From positions 1 through 64,000 of the forward strand of contig LNEK01000006.1 of assembly GCA_001464425.1 (NCBI GenBank): a DNA stretch of 64,000 nucleotides, in the 5' to 3' direction. A model generated the notes under the pieces. It did no database searches, was not told the DNA's origin, and saw only the letters and a list, made by a program, of their open reading frames with translations. The position numbers were made by a program, and so were the translations under genes. How positions within the stretch are numbered: position 1 is the stretch's first letter; each line of letters opens with the position of its first letter. Shown in pieces: positions 53,321-62,383 of this stretch. The DNA is from Alphaproteobacteria bacterium Ga0077535. GTDB lineage: Bacteria; Pseudomonadota; Alphaproteobacteria; Caulobacterales; Aquidulcibacteraceae.

Positions 53321-54172
53321 GTGAATAATTTTGCTTATGGCTACGCAGGCCTTTCATACGGCGAGAACGCCTACTCGAACGTTCGTCCGCCAAGTGCAGC
53401 ACCAGCCGAAGACAACTCGCCCATCGAAGCGACCGTTACAGACGTCATCGAGGATGCCCCCGAGGCGTCCGCCTCGGCTCAAACCCCTGAAGAAACTGCC
53501 ACCGGCCAATCGGTGCTAGACATCCTGTCGCTCGCTGGCGGCTGGGCGGCTACCCTCGGTCGCGACGATGTCGACATCGACTGCGTCATTCTCGTGTTGG
53601 CGCGTCACCAGCCCGGCTTGCTCCGCGCGGCCGGCGTCACTGACGTTGACGGGCTGAAGTCATCGCTCGGCTCCTACGTTATGGACAGCTCCGACGAGGA
53701 TCCGCGTCGCGACGATCCCCCGCTCAGCCTCGAAGTGAAGTCTGTGCGTTATCACGCGCTCGGCCGGGCGTGTGAGAAAGGCCGGGACGAAAGCACACTC
53801 GAGGATTTGCTCGACGCGATCGCCTACGCCATCCGCAGCGGCCACCTGCAATCGCGCGGCGCTCAATTGCTTCGCACGCATTGGCGCATCTTTGCGGTGG
53901 ATGCGGTTCTGACGCAGGTCATGGACCGCCTGACGGAGCTGCAGAACAACGTGAAGGCGGAGATCGACGACGCCGTCGAAACGCGTCTCCGTCCCATCGT
54001 CGAAGGCATGAAACTCGAGCATGGCGCGATCGAGCGCCTTGCGATCGAGATGGGCGGCGTTCGCGAACACATGATCGCGCGCCCTACGCCCGTGGAAATT
54101 CCCAAGAAGCGCCCCTTCATCTCCGGGGAATTTCTGCAGCGGGTGAACATCCTTCGCCGCGCTCCAGCGTAA
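53321..54172 (+). CDS. hypothetical protein, possible Clp-N-like repeat domain
   Basis: The product has 283 residues. The GTG start has a GGAGGGAAG Shine-Dalgarno. An acidic, disordered N-terminus (about 1-60) is followed by a helical domain with ILSLAGGWAATLGRDDVDIDCVILVLARHQPGLLRAAGV and, later, YHALGRACEKGRDESTLEDLLDAI. The arrangement recalls the duplicated helical N-domain of Clp chaperones, which recognise substrates or adaptors. A coiled coil (LQNNVKAEIDDAVETRL) follows. A strong terminator ends the gene, yet the ATPase 105 bases downstream is the only close neighbour and may be its partner. The domain call is tentative. Confidence 0.55.
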   Translation: MNNFAYGYAGLSYGENAYSNVRPPSAAPAEDNSPIEATVTDVIEDAPEASASAQTPEETATGQSVLDILSLAGGWAATLGRDDVDIDCVILVLARHQPGLLRAAGVTDVDGLKSSLGSYVMDSSDEDPRRDDPPLSLEVKSVRYHALGRACEKGRDESTLEDLLDAIAYAIRSGHLQSRGAQLLRTHWRIFAVDAVLTQVMDRLTELQNNVKAEIDDAVETRLRPIVEGMKLEHGAIERLAIEMGGVREHMIARPTPVEIPKKRPFISGEFLQRVNILRRAPA

Positions 54173-54175
54173 GCC

Positions 54176-54213
54176 GGGCGGGATCGACGAAATAGTTGAT
54201 CCCGCCCCTTTTC
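54176..54213 (+). terminator. rho-independent terminator
   Basis: A 10-bp GC-rich stem (GGGCGGGATC with GATCCCGCCC) encloses a 12-base loop and is followed by CTTTTCG just after the stop codon of the preceding gene. Confidence 0.8.
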
Positions 54214-54277
54214 GCATCTGACGCGCGCCCACGTAGGTCGCGCTCGAAGCCATACAATAAAAGAATAGGCGAAAACT

Positions 54278-55684
54278 ATGGTGTACTACCTCTCCAAGAA
54301 TCGCTCCCGTAAGGCCCAGGCCAAGCGCATGGCCCCTGCACCGCGCATCGTCCAAGCCGCCGCTCCTTCGCTCCCCCCCGTTGCAGCCCCTACGACAACG
54401 TTGGAAAGCGCCATGAAGAGCGCGCCGCTGCGCGAATACTCGTTAAGCAACGTCTTCACACCTACGACCCAGCCGACTGTGACATTGGTACCGCGCGAAC
54501 GGACTACCGAAGCCATCAAGCTCGCCACCTATCTCGACCAACCCGGGCAGATCGTGTGCCTGCACGGGGGCTCGCAGACCGGTAAAACGGTGCTTTGCGA
54601 ATGCTTGCTCGCCGAGCGCAACCCCATCGTGCTGGAAGGCAAGGCACTGAACTCTTTGGACGAATTTTGGAATCGCTTGAGCGACGAGTTTCGCATTCCT
54701 AGGAGCACCGCGAGTGTCGCCGCTGTCGAGCAATCGAGCGCAACGCAAATCGGCTCAGGTCTGAATGGCGGTTTGACCACACCGCTCATTTCATTCGGCT
54801 CGAAAGTCGAAGAAGGCACGGAGGACGCCCAGGTCGAACGGCGCGAAGAGACCTCGTCATGGACGCCACAAAGCCGCCGCGGGATCGAGGACGCTTTGGC
54901 GCGATCTGGGCGCCCCATTATCGTCGATGATTTCCACTGGGCCGAGGAAGGCGTTCGCCGCGAATTGCTCGAAGCTTTAAAGCCGGTAGCGCGGCGCGGC
55001 ACGCTCATCGTGTTGATCTCGGTGCAGGAGAGCGTCTTTGCGCCGCTCCATGCCATGCCGGAGCTGCGCAACCGCTACGAGGTGCTGAAAGCGCCGGATT
55101 GGAAGCCATCTTCGCTCCGGCTTATTGCGAAGAAGGGTTTCGCAGCTCTCCATCTCGCGGTGGACGACGTCGTGATCCGTCAATTGGCGAGCGCATCGCG
55201 ACGCAATCCCCTGCTTATGCAAAAAATCTGTTGGGAATATTGCTTCGAGCAGGGCTTCAAACGCACACAACAGAGCCTGACGCCGGGTCGCTCGGACGAA
55301 GTATTCCTGGAGCATTTATTTCGTAAGATGGGCGAGGCGCAGTACCGCTTCTACGCCGCGACGATTGAGTCGGGAGCCAAATCATACAAGCTGAGCAAAA
55401 AGAACCTGACGTTCCGCGAACTCGCATTCCTGGTCATTGCAGACTCGCAAACCGCTCAGCCAATCGGCGTGCGCAATCTGGAAACCCGCATCGGGCGCGC
55501 CATCGGCGTCACGCCCTCAATGGACACGGTCAAAGCGGAACTAAAAGCGCTGAGCGATGACTTCGCGCGTATGGGACCGTTGGCGCCGTTCCGCTACGAC
55601 GAGGAGGACGAGACCTGCGTCATTCTCGCACCAGAACTGCGTTTGGCGATCCGCTACCACCTGGCGCAGAAGTTCGGGCGCTGA
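54278..55684 (+). CDS. STAND/AAA-like ATPase
   Basis: The product has 468 residues. A basic, Pro/Ala-rich N-terminus (1-50) leads to a P-loop domain with Walker A GGSQTGKT (97-104) and Walker B RPIIVDDFHW (212-221), then a STAND-type sensor region (GTLIVLISVQE). The C-terminal part is helical (LTFRELAFLVIADSQTAQPIGV, ending in ILAPELRLAIRYHLAQKFGR), perhaps a winged helix. STAND ATPases often act as signal-triggered switches, including in antiphage systems. No effector domain is seen in this protein. The gene before it, with a Clp-N-like domain, may supply sensing or effector function. Confidence 0.7.
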   Translation: MVYYLSKNRSRKAQAKRMAPAPRIVQAAAPSLPPVAAPTTTLESAMKSAPLREYSLSNVFTPTTQPTVTLVPRERTTEAIKLATYLDQPGQIVCLHGGSQTGKTVLCECLLAERNPIVLEGKALNSLDEFWNRLSDEFRIPRSTASVAAVEQSSATQIGSGLNGGLTTPLISFGSKVEEGTEDAQVERREETSSWTPQSRRGIEDALARSGRPIIVDDFHWAEEGVRRELLEALKPVARRGTLIVLISVQESVFAPLHAMPELRNRYEVLKAPDWKPSSLRLIAKKGFAALHLAVDDVVIRQLASASRRNPLLMQKICWEYCFEQGFKRTQQSLTPGRSDEVFLEHLFRKMGEAQYRFYAATIESGAKSYKLSKKNLTFRELAFLVIADSQTAQPIGVRNLETRIGRAIGVTPSMDTVKAELKALSDDFARMGPLAPFRYDEEDETCVILAPELRLAIRYHLAQKFGR

Positions 55685-55814
55685 TCTTTGCGATCTCGTG
55701 AGCGCGCGCCGCCCTTCCGCAGCGGCGCGCGCTCGCGATAGCGCCGACGGCAGGCGCGCAGCCAACGCTATCGTTGCACCGTGTCTCAATTTCGCGAGCA
55801 GAGGCAGCCGATCC

Positions 55815-55857
55815 ATCCCAATCTGAGACGTTAGCCCGAACACGTCCAAAAGCGGAC
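55815..55857 (+). repeat. 28-nt periodic repeat, copy 3
   Basis: Units ATCCCAATCTGAGAC and CGTCCAAAAGCGGAC end exactly 28 bases apart, between the ATPase gene and the next, convergent gene. Confidence 0.7.
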
Positions 55858-55873
55858 GTAAGTGCGTTGGCCC

Positions 55874-56449
55874 TCACAAACACATCTTGGCTGCAGCTTT
55901 ACTTGGCGCGCGGCAACGGGCGCGAAGTCCCGCTCCCTTCCCTCCAAACACCCAAAGCGCTTTGTCATAAGTACGCAGGTCAAGGCGTAGACGCTGAGCA
56001 TCAGTAGTGCAGAACAAAAGATATCGCCGGTAGTCCTCCCATGAGTACTGCGTCCGCCGATTGCCTCCGAGCGCAGTCCATGTGCGCCAATCGACAATCG
56101 TGAAATGGCGATCGTCGAGGAACGTAAGGATCGTTGACGCAATGGGTGCCCCAACTCCGCCCAATCGAACTAACGCCGCAAAGCGGCGCGAAGCCGAATT
56201 CGATGGTTTGCGTGCGATAAGCCAAGAATTCCAAACATCCGATGCGTCATTAGTGAGGCGCCAATCGTTTCGATTGCCCGCCTTCCATTCTGAAACCGCG
56301 CGGATTGCATACCGGGCCGACTGTGCATCATGCGCGTCCCGGACTGCCAAGCTCGCAGCGCGATCATCGGCGTATGCGTAGCGATCGGCGAAACTCAGGG
56401 CATGCGCAGGCGATACAAAGGGAGAGGTGAATTTTAGATTCGACGCCAA
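55874..56449 (-). CDS. hypothetical protein with HhH-like motif
   Basis: The 191-residue product has a helical N-terminus (about 1-85) and a region VRLGGVGAPIASTILTFLDDRHFTIVD that looks like a helix-hairpin-helix DNA-binding unit of glycosylase-like proteins. It is followed by SWEDYRRYLLFC and LRTYDKALWVFGG. Proteins with this layout are known as conserved hypotheticals. A DNA-related role is inferred only from the motif. The C-terminal tail is basic. Confidence 0.6.
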   Translation of the reverse strand: MASNLKFTSPFVSPAHALSFADRYAYADDRAASLAVRDAHDAQSARYAIRAVSEWKAGNRNDWRLTNDASDVWNSWLIARKPSNSASRRFAALVRLGGVGAPIASTILTFLDDRHFTIVDWRTWTALGGNRRTQYSWEDYRRYLLFCTTDAQRLRLDLRTYDKALWVFGGKGAGLRARCRAPSKAAAKMCL

Positions 56450-56540
56450 ATTGATACCTCGGAAGAGGTGGGCATCCTATCATGCAAAGGCGTGCTTGGC
56501 GCTGGGCCGCGGGAACTTAATCCGAGATCAATCGCGCTCA

Positions 56541-56583
56541 ATCCCAGCTCCGGACCTTAGCGCTATCCCACCTCAAAGCAGAC
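56541..56583 (+). repeat. 28-nt periodic repeat, copy 4
   Basis: The unit ATCCCAGCTCCGGAC and the following CACCTCAAAGCAGAC end 28 bases apart; a third unit ends at about 56614 (CGGGAACGGAC). Nothing else is seen in the 373-base gap 56450-56822. Confidence 0.6.
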
Positions 56584-56822
56584 GACAGCGGTCCGTAACT
56601 TGTCGGGAACGGACACGCGGTCTCCACCGGCCTCCATGGACGATGGTTCTTGTGTCACTAGCGGACCTTCGCATCTATGGGCACATCAAATGCGTAGGCA
56701 CGATCAGGTCTCCGAAGAGCGACGCCGCCTACTCAACTCTTGATCAATTTAACCCAATGACAGTCATCCGGGAGCGACCCGATCGGATACCCCAAAGGGT
56801 GGACGTTCATCACCGCTTGAAC

Positions 56823-57503
56823 TCAGTGACCAATGCCTTTCAGCTTCTCGTAGAGATCTCTCAACTGCTGCGCACTCTTGATCGGCTCAGACAGCGCGAG
56901 AAGTCGTGAGAAGGTTGCTTGAAACACGTCGCGATGCGCCTCGCCGTCAAACTTGATCGCAACCGACCCCTCAAAATTTCTGTTCGGTATTCGAAGGATC
57001 GCGGTATTCTCGGTAATGGTGAAATACCCGTGATGCGCTTCGTCCGCATAAAGCACCTGCACCTTATCGCTGTCGACCAAACCGAGAAGATGTTCCTGCA
57101 GCGGCGCGCTCACGTGACGATAGTACAGCACGCGAATGTATGAGACCCCAAGCGCAGATATCCGACGTTCGATCAATTCGAGATAGGTTCGATCTCGACC
57201 CGCGCTGCCGGTGACATATATGAACCGTCGCGCCTGCCGAACAGCTGACTGCAATTCGGAAATGATTTCACTCGCCTCGGTAAGAAACGTGAACTGTGGC
57301 AAGCGCTTTGAGAGAGATCGCTCGATAGCCTGCTGCAAATTTATGAACAGCAAAATGACCGCAGAGAGGCCAACCAAGGTCATTGCGCCGGCGGCGATGA
57401 TTACGCCGGTCGTGGTTTTGTCACCCTGATAGATCCCTATGACTGCGCTGGCGATCACCGCGACGATACCGGCGACCACAGATATGATGGTTGCGCTATT
57501 CAC
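56823..57503 (-). CDS. membrane-anchored PLD-like protein
   Basis: The product has 226 residues. GTG 57503 has GGAGG seven bases upstream, which is why I trim a longer frame. Two N-terminal transmembrane helices (about 5-25, 35-60) are followed by a soluble domain with FIYVTGSAGRDRTYLELIERRI, ISALGVSYIRVLYYRHVS and VQVLYADEAHHGYFTITENTAILRIP. The layout resembles single-copy phospholipase-D-like domains, although the HxK motif is not clear. The likely place is the inner membrane with the domain in the cytoplasm. An effector role is possible but unproved. Confidence 0.55.
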   Translation of the reverse strand: MNSATIISVVAGIVAVIASAVIGIYQGDKTTTGVIIAAGAMTLVGLSAVILLFINLQQAIERSLSKRLPQFTFLTEASEIISELQSAVRQARRFIYVTGSAGRDRTYLELIERRISALGVSYIRVLYYRHVSAPLQEHLLGLVDSDKVQVLYADEAHHGYFTITENTAILRIPNRNFEGSVAIKFDGEAHRDVFQATFSRLLALSEPIKSAQQLRDLYEKLKGIGH

Positions 57504-57630
57504 CGGGCAGGCCTCCGCAAGACGGCCTGCAACCGTAGCCCACCTAGCCGCCGGCCGCCACTCGCTCTCGAAAGACCCCATGACCTACTTCGCGGGTGCC
57601 GGCCTGCACGCGGCTCATCAGGGCAACTCA

Positions 57631-57674
57631 ATCCCAACAAGAGACATTCGAGCGGCCAGTCCGCGATAGCGGAC
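57631..57674 (+). repeat. 28-nt periodic repeat, copy 5
   Basis: Units ATCCCAACAAGAGAC and TCCGCGATAGCGGAC end 29 bases apart. A further half-unit (ATCCAAAGCGGAC) lies at 57729-57742. The gap 57504-57810 shows nothing else. Confidence 0.65.
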
Positions 57675-57810
57675 CTTAAATCGGCTCGCGCGTTTATCGT
57701 CGCGCCGGAGAACAGGGCTCCCGGCGACATCCAAAGCGGACTCCAACGTCGGCGATTGCGCGCCACCCGCTATTGTTTGGCGGCGACACAAGCACGGGCT
57801 ACACTCGGCA

Positions 57811-58302
57811 ATGACAAAGGAGTTTGTGGTGCTCTATCCAAGGCCCATGCCCGACGCCGAGTTCGAACGGCTTATCGAGCCAGCGCCGTTCGCCGCGGGC
57901 ACGGCGCGCGAGGTCTTTTTCGTCCTTGGCGATGCAAGTGTCGTCGTGAAACGCACCAAGACCGCCTTCCCAGGATCAAACATGGTTGAGTGGTTCATTT
58001 GGAACGGACTCACTGGATCATCCAATCAAGACCTTTTTGCCCGCTGCGTAACGATCAGCGAAACCGGGCGCTATCTCATGATGGAGCGCGTCGATGACCT
58101 TACGCCAGACGATCACGCTAACGTACCGCGCGTGCCGATCTGGCTAAATGATCGCAAAGAGAACGCGTTTGGACGATCCTCGACTGGGATCAAAATTCGC
58201 GATTACGGTCTTGTCGACTGGGACAAACTCATAACACCCGAGACTGAGCCCGTGGCGTTTCAAGTTCAGGCTGAATTCAATAGACGCTTCAGACCAAAAT
58301 AA
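57811..58302 (+). CDS. miniature protein-kinase-like protein
   Basis: The 163-residue product contains, in kinase order, a strand with a possible ATP-lysine (DASVVVKRTK, Lys48), a helix Glu (NMVEWFIWNGL, Glu60), a hinge-like RYLMMERVDDL, a catalytic-loop-like NDRKENAFG (Asp114, Asn118) and a metal-binding DYG (Asp131). This looks like a very short kinase or aminoglycoside-phosphotransferase-like fold lacking the usual C-lobe helices. Activity is uncertain. It stands alone between two repeat copies. Confidence 0.5.
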   Translation: MTKEFVVLYPRPMPDAEFERLIEPAPFAAGTAREVFFVLGDASVVVKRTKTAFPGSNMVEWFIWNGLTGSSNQDLFARCVTISETGRYLMMERVDDLTPDDHANVPRVPIWLNDRKENAFGRSSTGIKIRDYGLVDWDKLITPETEPVAFQVQAEFNRRFRPK

Positions 58303-58329
58303 GCGCCTCATAGTCGACTAAGGTGTTGG

Positions 58330-58379
58330 ATCCCAGAGAACAATAACAGTCCCTCCGCCCGCCTTGCCTGAAAACGGAC
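58330..58379 (+). repeat. 28-nt periodic repeat, copy 6 (looser)
   Basis: ATCCCA at 58330 and a good second unit TGCCTGAAAACGGAC ending at 58379; the first unit is degenerate. Confidence 0.55.
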
Positions 58380-58456
58380 TTCAAGTATCCTGCGGCTCGC
58401 TCCCAAGACGAGTACGAGCCCGCAATCTGCCCAGGCCATAACCAGCGGGTGAGAAA

Positions 58457-59035
58457 TTGAATCGCGAAAGTGCTAAACGGGAAGCCCATTGGTGCTTTGA
58501 CCTAGTCCTGAAGGCCAGCCACGAGTTCGTGCGCGTAGGTCAAGAACGCGACCTGTTTGCGCGACCGACCGTGCCGCTCATCACGCCGGCTGTTGAAGCA
58601 GCAATGCTCGGTTACAAGTTGACGTCGACAGCTCTCCGCGCCAACGCTCACGAAGTCGCGAGAGAAGTAGACCCCCTTCTCGCGACAGCGATGGTGCCAT
58701 TGTTTCACAAAATGACCGGAGAAGCGCTCACGGATCTTGAACGAGCCACACGACTCCCGGACGCGCCGATCTTGGACACCTCATTGACGCCGGAACTCGT
58801 AGAGGCCGCCACCGAGATAGCGTTCGAACGAATAAAGGCCGCGATTCGCGACGTTGCCGCCGCTGTGACGAGCCTACAGGCCGGTGTCGTCGCGCCCTTT
58901 GCAGTCTTCTATGCTGACTTGCGGCAAGTATGCGGTGGCATCTCTCCACCGCAGGAAGAGGAGCGGCTGTTTGGTCCGATCCTGCGCGGCCTCTACGCAC
59001 CGATCGAGCATGCGGTGATCGCGCGCTACAGCTGA
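58457..59035 (+). CDS. helical hypothetical protein
   Basis: The 192-residue product is almost wholly helical (HWCFDLVLKASHEFVRVGQERDLF, then AAMLGYKLTSTALRANAHEVAREV and AATEIAFERIKAAIRDVAAAV). The start is TTG 58457 with a GGTGAG upstream; a later start is possible. No family is recognised. Confidence 0.5.
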   Translation: MNRESAKREAHWCFDLVLKASHEFVRVGQERDLFARPTVPLITPAVEAAMLGYKLTSTALRANAHEVAREVDPLLATAMVPLFHKMTGEALTDLERATRLPDAPILDTSLTPELVEAATEIAFERIKAAIRDVAAAVTSLQAGVVAPFAVFYADLRQVCGGISPPQEEERLFGPILRGLYAPIEHAVIARYS

Positions 59036-59062
59036 CCAGCGAAACTGCCCCCCAGCCGAAGC

Positions 59063-59115
59063 ATCCCAGAAGCCGACATACGCACCGTGGGACTTCTTGC
59101 CTCCGGAAAACGGAC
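59063..59115 (+). repeat. 28-nt periodic repeat, copy 7 (longer spacing)
   Basis: Units ATCCCAGAAGCCGAC and CTCCGGAAAACGGAC end 38 bases apart, about ten more than in most copies. Confidence 0.6.
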
Positions 59116-59255
59116 GTCGAGCTAGGTCCACTTTCTTCAAGCAGTGGTCTAGCCGCCAGTTGGCCCCTCATGGGCTAAGCCTGCACCGAGCCAAGGTTCT
59201 CGCAAACTGGGTTGTTGACCTTTCTTGCCCCTCACAGGTCGGTCAAAATGAATGC

Positions 59256-59963
59256 ATGAGAAACTACCCGACGCTTTACGGCTCACCGCTGCTCGCACCG
59301 GCGTCTGTCCAGCCGCTACTGAGAGACCCCATCCTACACTGGAAAAAAGGACGCTCCGCCTACGAGGGAGCGCACACGTGGGTGACAGCCAACCTGCAGG
59401 CTCCTGGTGGCTGGCCTAAGGAAGTTCGAGAACTTCTGGCGCAGTCTCCTGATTGGGCCGCGGCGGAGGTCGTCACGGGGTTCTTCGAGCACGCTACGGC
59501 GCTCGACACGGCTCAAAGACCAACGAATTCCGACCTCATGATCGTGGCTCGGATGCAATCAACACTCGGCGTGATTGCCGTTGAGGCCAAGGCCGGCGAA
59601 ACGTTTGGTGATACCATCACGGCTTGGAACACGACTCCGGGGCGCAAAAGTAGGCTGGAGTGGGCATGTAATTTCTTCGGCGTCGCCCCACACTCGTGTG
59701 GAGCCCTTCGCTGGCAGTTATTTCATCGGACGACGGCGGCAGTGCTTGAGGCAAAGCGATTTCTTGCGCCCAAGGCCATAATGCTCGTTCATGATTTCGC
59801 GGCGGAGCCTTGCTGGGTGGATGACTACAGGGCATTCGCGCATGCGCTCGGCTTTTCGGAGGCGGACGTAGATCGCCTATCTGCGCCGCGCGTCATTGAA
59901 GGCGTTTCACTACAGCTAGGCTGGGTGCGCGGCTCCCACCATGGCGGTAGTGGCAACGCCTGA
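59256..59963 (+). CDS. DUF6946-like, PD-(D/E)XK-type protein
   Basis: The product has 235 residues from ATG 59256. NSDLMIVARMQSTLGVIAVEAKAGETFGD gives the spaced Asp93 and Glu110-x-Lys112 of a restriction-type nuclease core. An upstream HWKKGRSAYEGAHTWV and a downstream SRLEWACNFFGV block agree with the DUF6946 layout as I remember it. A nuclease role is inferred from the motif only. It is an isolated gene between repeat copies. Confidence 0.55.
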   Translation: MRNYPTLYGSPLLAPASVQPLLRDPILHWKKGRSAYEGAHTWVTANLQAPGGWPKEVRELLAQSPDWAAAEVVTGFFEHATALDTAQRPTNSDLMIVARMQSTLGVIAVEAKAGETFGDTITAWNTTPGRKSRLEWACNFFGVAPHSCGALRWQLFHRTTAAVLEAKRFLAPKAIMLVHDFAAEPCWVDDYRAFAHALGFSEADVDRLSAPRVIEGVSLQLGWVRGSHHGGSGNA

Positions 59964-60112
59964 AGAAGGCATCGGAATACTGCTGACCCGAACGCATAGA
60001 CTCCGCAACAGAAAGCTTCGCACTGCGCTAATGCTTACATCGGGCTCTGGTCTAAAGCGCATCGCAGTTTTGAAGTCATTGTAAGGACCGAACGGCCCGC
60101 ACCGTCACGTCA

Positions 60113-60155
60113 ATCCCATTTTCAGACGCCAACGCCTCGCTGCCCGAAAACGGAC
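60113..60155 (+). repeat. 28-nt periodic repeat, copy 8
   Basis: Units ATCCCATTTTCAGAC and TGCCCGAAAACGGAC end exactly 28 bases apart. The 370-base gap 59964-60333 holds nothing else that I can identify. Confidence 0.75.
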
Positions 60156-60333
60156 ATCCGCCACCCGCGCCGCAGCTATCGCGAAGAGCGATTTTGATCG
60201 CCCTCCTCCAGCAAGAATGCTCGCGCTCTAAAGGAGCCATCGGCGCAACGGGGGCCTGGCTTCTGCTCGTGAATCCGCTTGCGCACTGCACTTGAGGTGC
60301 GTTCAATGTCGGCAACAGGCGGGGGCCTTCTAG

Positions 60334-62124
60334 ATGACAACAGACACGATAGCGCTCGCGCCTTCTCGTTCCTTCGACTGGGAGGCGGCGGCGTGCGTGC
60401 TTAGCGTGACGTTGCTGACGGCGCTCGCAGCAGGACCGCTATACGAGCAAGCGTTGCCGTTCACCGCACAGCCTTGGCACTGGGCCGCCGCTTTCGGGAT
60501 CGCGTGCACACCGGCAGTCTTCACCTCCTGGATCGTCTCAATCCTCGCCGGCCGCCTACCCCCGCGACCTGGAAGCACACCCAAGCTCAATCATATCAGC
60601 GGATGGAGCTTCCTGCTCTTGGCGGTTCCGATCGCGCTCATTGTGGCGCTCGCACTTTGGGCGGCAGCGAGCCCGGACGGCGGCCGCGCCATCAACGCGA
60701 CATGGGGGATCATAGTGACGGCGGGGCTCGCCGCGCTCTTCATCTTCGCCGCGTGGGCCCCTTCGTGGAATCTACAGCGGCGGGCCGGATGGCTCCTATC
60801 GATTCTGCGCCCGCTCGTGACACCGTTCGGTCTGCTCATGAGCATCATCGACAGCCTGCTCGTTTTCGTCGTCGCGACAGCCGCCGGTGCGTCACGACAC
60901 ACTTGGCAGATGCGCTACGTCATTCTCGCGGGCTTCCTTCTGCCGTGCGCGATGATGGGATATTGGCTCGCCGCCCCGTGGGGCCTCATCCCGCTCGCCG
61001 CCGGTTTCGCGATCGCCGTCTCGATGTCACGCCGCTGGGCGTGGGTGGAGGACGACCGCGAGTTGGCGATGCTGAACGGGCGCTTCGTGGGCCCGCACCT
61101 TCGCATCGGGTTCGAACAAGACTTGCGCGATGAAGCCATGTTGAGCTTCATGTCGATGTTCTTTCTGGTGCCCCTCGCCCTGCGCCAGATCGAAGGTTGG
61201 CAAACCATTTTCGAGATGGGGCAAGCCGACGGCGACAACGTACTCGACTGGATAGCGTTCTACGGCGCGGAACTCGCGAAGGCCGTGCCATTTGTAGACT
61301 GGGCCGAAATCTACAACGTCCACGGCGACGCCGGCATTCGAACTGGCGACCAACCTATGGCGCGCCACGTGATCTTCGCGACGCGTGTCCTTGTGGACCT
61401 GGTGTTTCTTGCCGCCCTACTCCAGGCACTCGGCATCTCAGCGCGCAACGCCAAGCAACGCGAGCTCTTCACATCCGGCGCGCTCAACCGGCTCGACCCC
61501 TTCATCGAAAAATCCGAGTTTCGCAAACTCGTGCGCCGCAGTGCGGACGGGGAATGGCAAGCCGACGACGAGGCCATCGCGTCTTTCCCAGAGTATGATG
61601 TCATCCGCCTGGGCGAACTGTCCGATCCGGCGCAACCGATGGCCATGCAGGTGGCGGCGAAAGCACTCCGCATGAAGCAAGGCGGCTCTACAAGCGCCGA
61701 GTTTCACGACGAACTGCTACGTCGCTCCATGACACCCAAGCGCGACCGCGAGGCGATCATCGAAGTGGTCCAGGCCATTCGCGGCGCTGGCCCAGAGCGG
61801 CAGATTTTCGAACTCGATCAAGCCCGCCGCGCCCTCAATGGGGCCGTGCGCATGGTCGAAGCGCGAACCAGCGTCTTGCGGCTCTTGGTCGATGCGCCGC
61901 AATCGCCGGAACGTACTCTGGCTCTGCTCGAAGCAGTGCAAGCTGGACCCCAACGCGACTCCCTCGGGCCAGTGCGAGCCGTCGCCATCGCGGGCCTAGC
62001 TATCCCCGCAGCCAACGACGAGCCAGGCGTCCGCGCGTTGATCCGCCACACCGCGAGCAACGGCGACACAGACGCCGAACGCAGAGCAGCGAAAGCCATT
62101 CTCGACCAGATCGGCGACAGTTAG
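60334..62124 (+). CDS. large multi-pass membrane protein of unknown function
   Basis: The product has 596 residues. About seven to eight hydrophobic helices lie between residues 15 and 370 (for example ACVLSVTLLTALAAGPL, FLLLAVPIALIVALALWAAA and VLVDLVFLAALLQAL). A long loop with WIAFYGAELAKAVPFVDWAEIYNVH follows, then a soluble helical C-terminus with HEAT-like repeats (residues about 430-596). No transport or enzyme signature is recognised. Confidence 0.6.
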   Translation: MTTDTIALAPSRSFDWEAAACVLSVTLLTALAAGPLYEQALPFTAQPWHWAAAFGIACTPAVFTSWIVSILAGRLPPRPGSTPKLNHISGWSFLLLAVPIALIVALALWAAASPDGGRAINATWGIIVTAGLAALFIFAAWAPSWNLQRRAGWLLSILRPLVTPFGLLMSIIDSLLVFVVATAAGASRHTWQMRYVILAGFLLPCAMMGYWLAAPWGLIPLAAGFAIAVSMSRRWAWVEDDRELAMLNGRFVGPHLRIGFEQDLRDEAMLSFMSMFFLVPLALRQIEGWQTIFEMGQADGDNVLDWIAFYGAELAKAVPFVDWAEIYNVHGDAGIRTGDQPMARHVIFATRVLVDLVFLAALLQALGISARNAKQRELFTSGALNRLDPFIEKSEFRKLVRRSADGEWQADDEAIASFPEYDVIRLGELSDPAQPMAMQVAAKALRMKQGGSTSAEFHDELLRRSMTPKRDREAIIEVVQAIRGAGPERQIFELDQARRALNGAVRMVEARTSVLRLLVDAPQSPERTLALLEAVQAGPQRDSLGPVRAVAIAGLAIPAANDEPGVRALIRHTASNGDTDAERRAAKAILDQIGDS

Positions 62125-62204
62125 GGTCTGCTCAGCGGAGCATGATCGGCGGTGCGCACTGACTGGTCATCCTCGGGCATCAGCACTGCTATACGGACGC
62201 TGCA

Positions 62205-62246
62205 TCCCAACAACGGACTCTAGCATTGCGCTGCCCCTTTGCAGAC
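62205..62246 (+). repeat. 28-nt periodic repeat, copy 9
   Basis: Units ATCCCAACAACGGAC and TGCCCCTTTGCAGAC end 27 bases apart, in the gap before the lipoprotein gene. Confidence 0.65.
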
Positions 62247-62383
62247 GTTCAGACTGGGCCGATCCGTGCTCCATTGCGTCGTCACGCGTTTGGCATGATG
62301 CACACAGAGCAGAGTTCGGGGGATTTTTTGGTTTGCGGCGCTCGCTGAAATTTGACCGGAGTAGCGTTTCACGGGGGTTGAGT

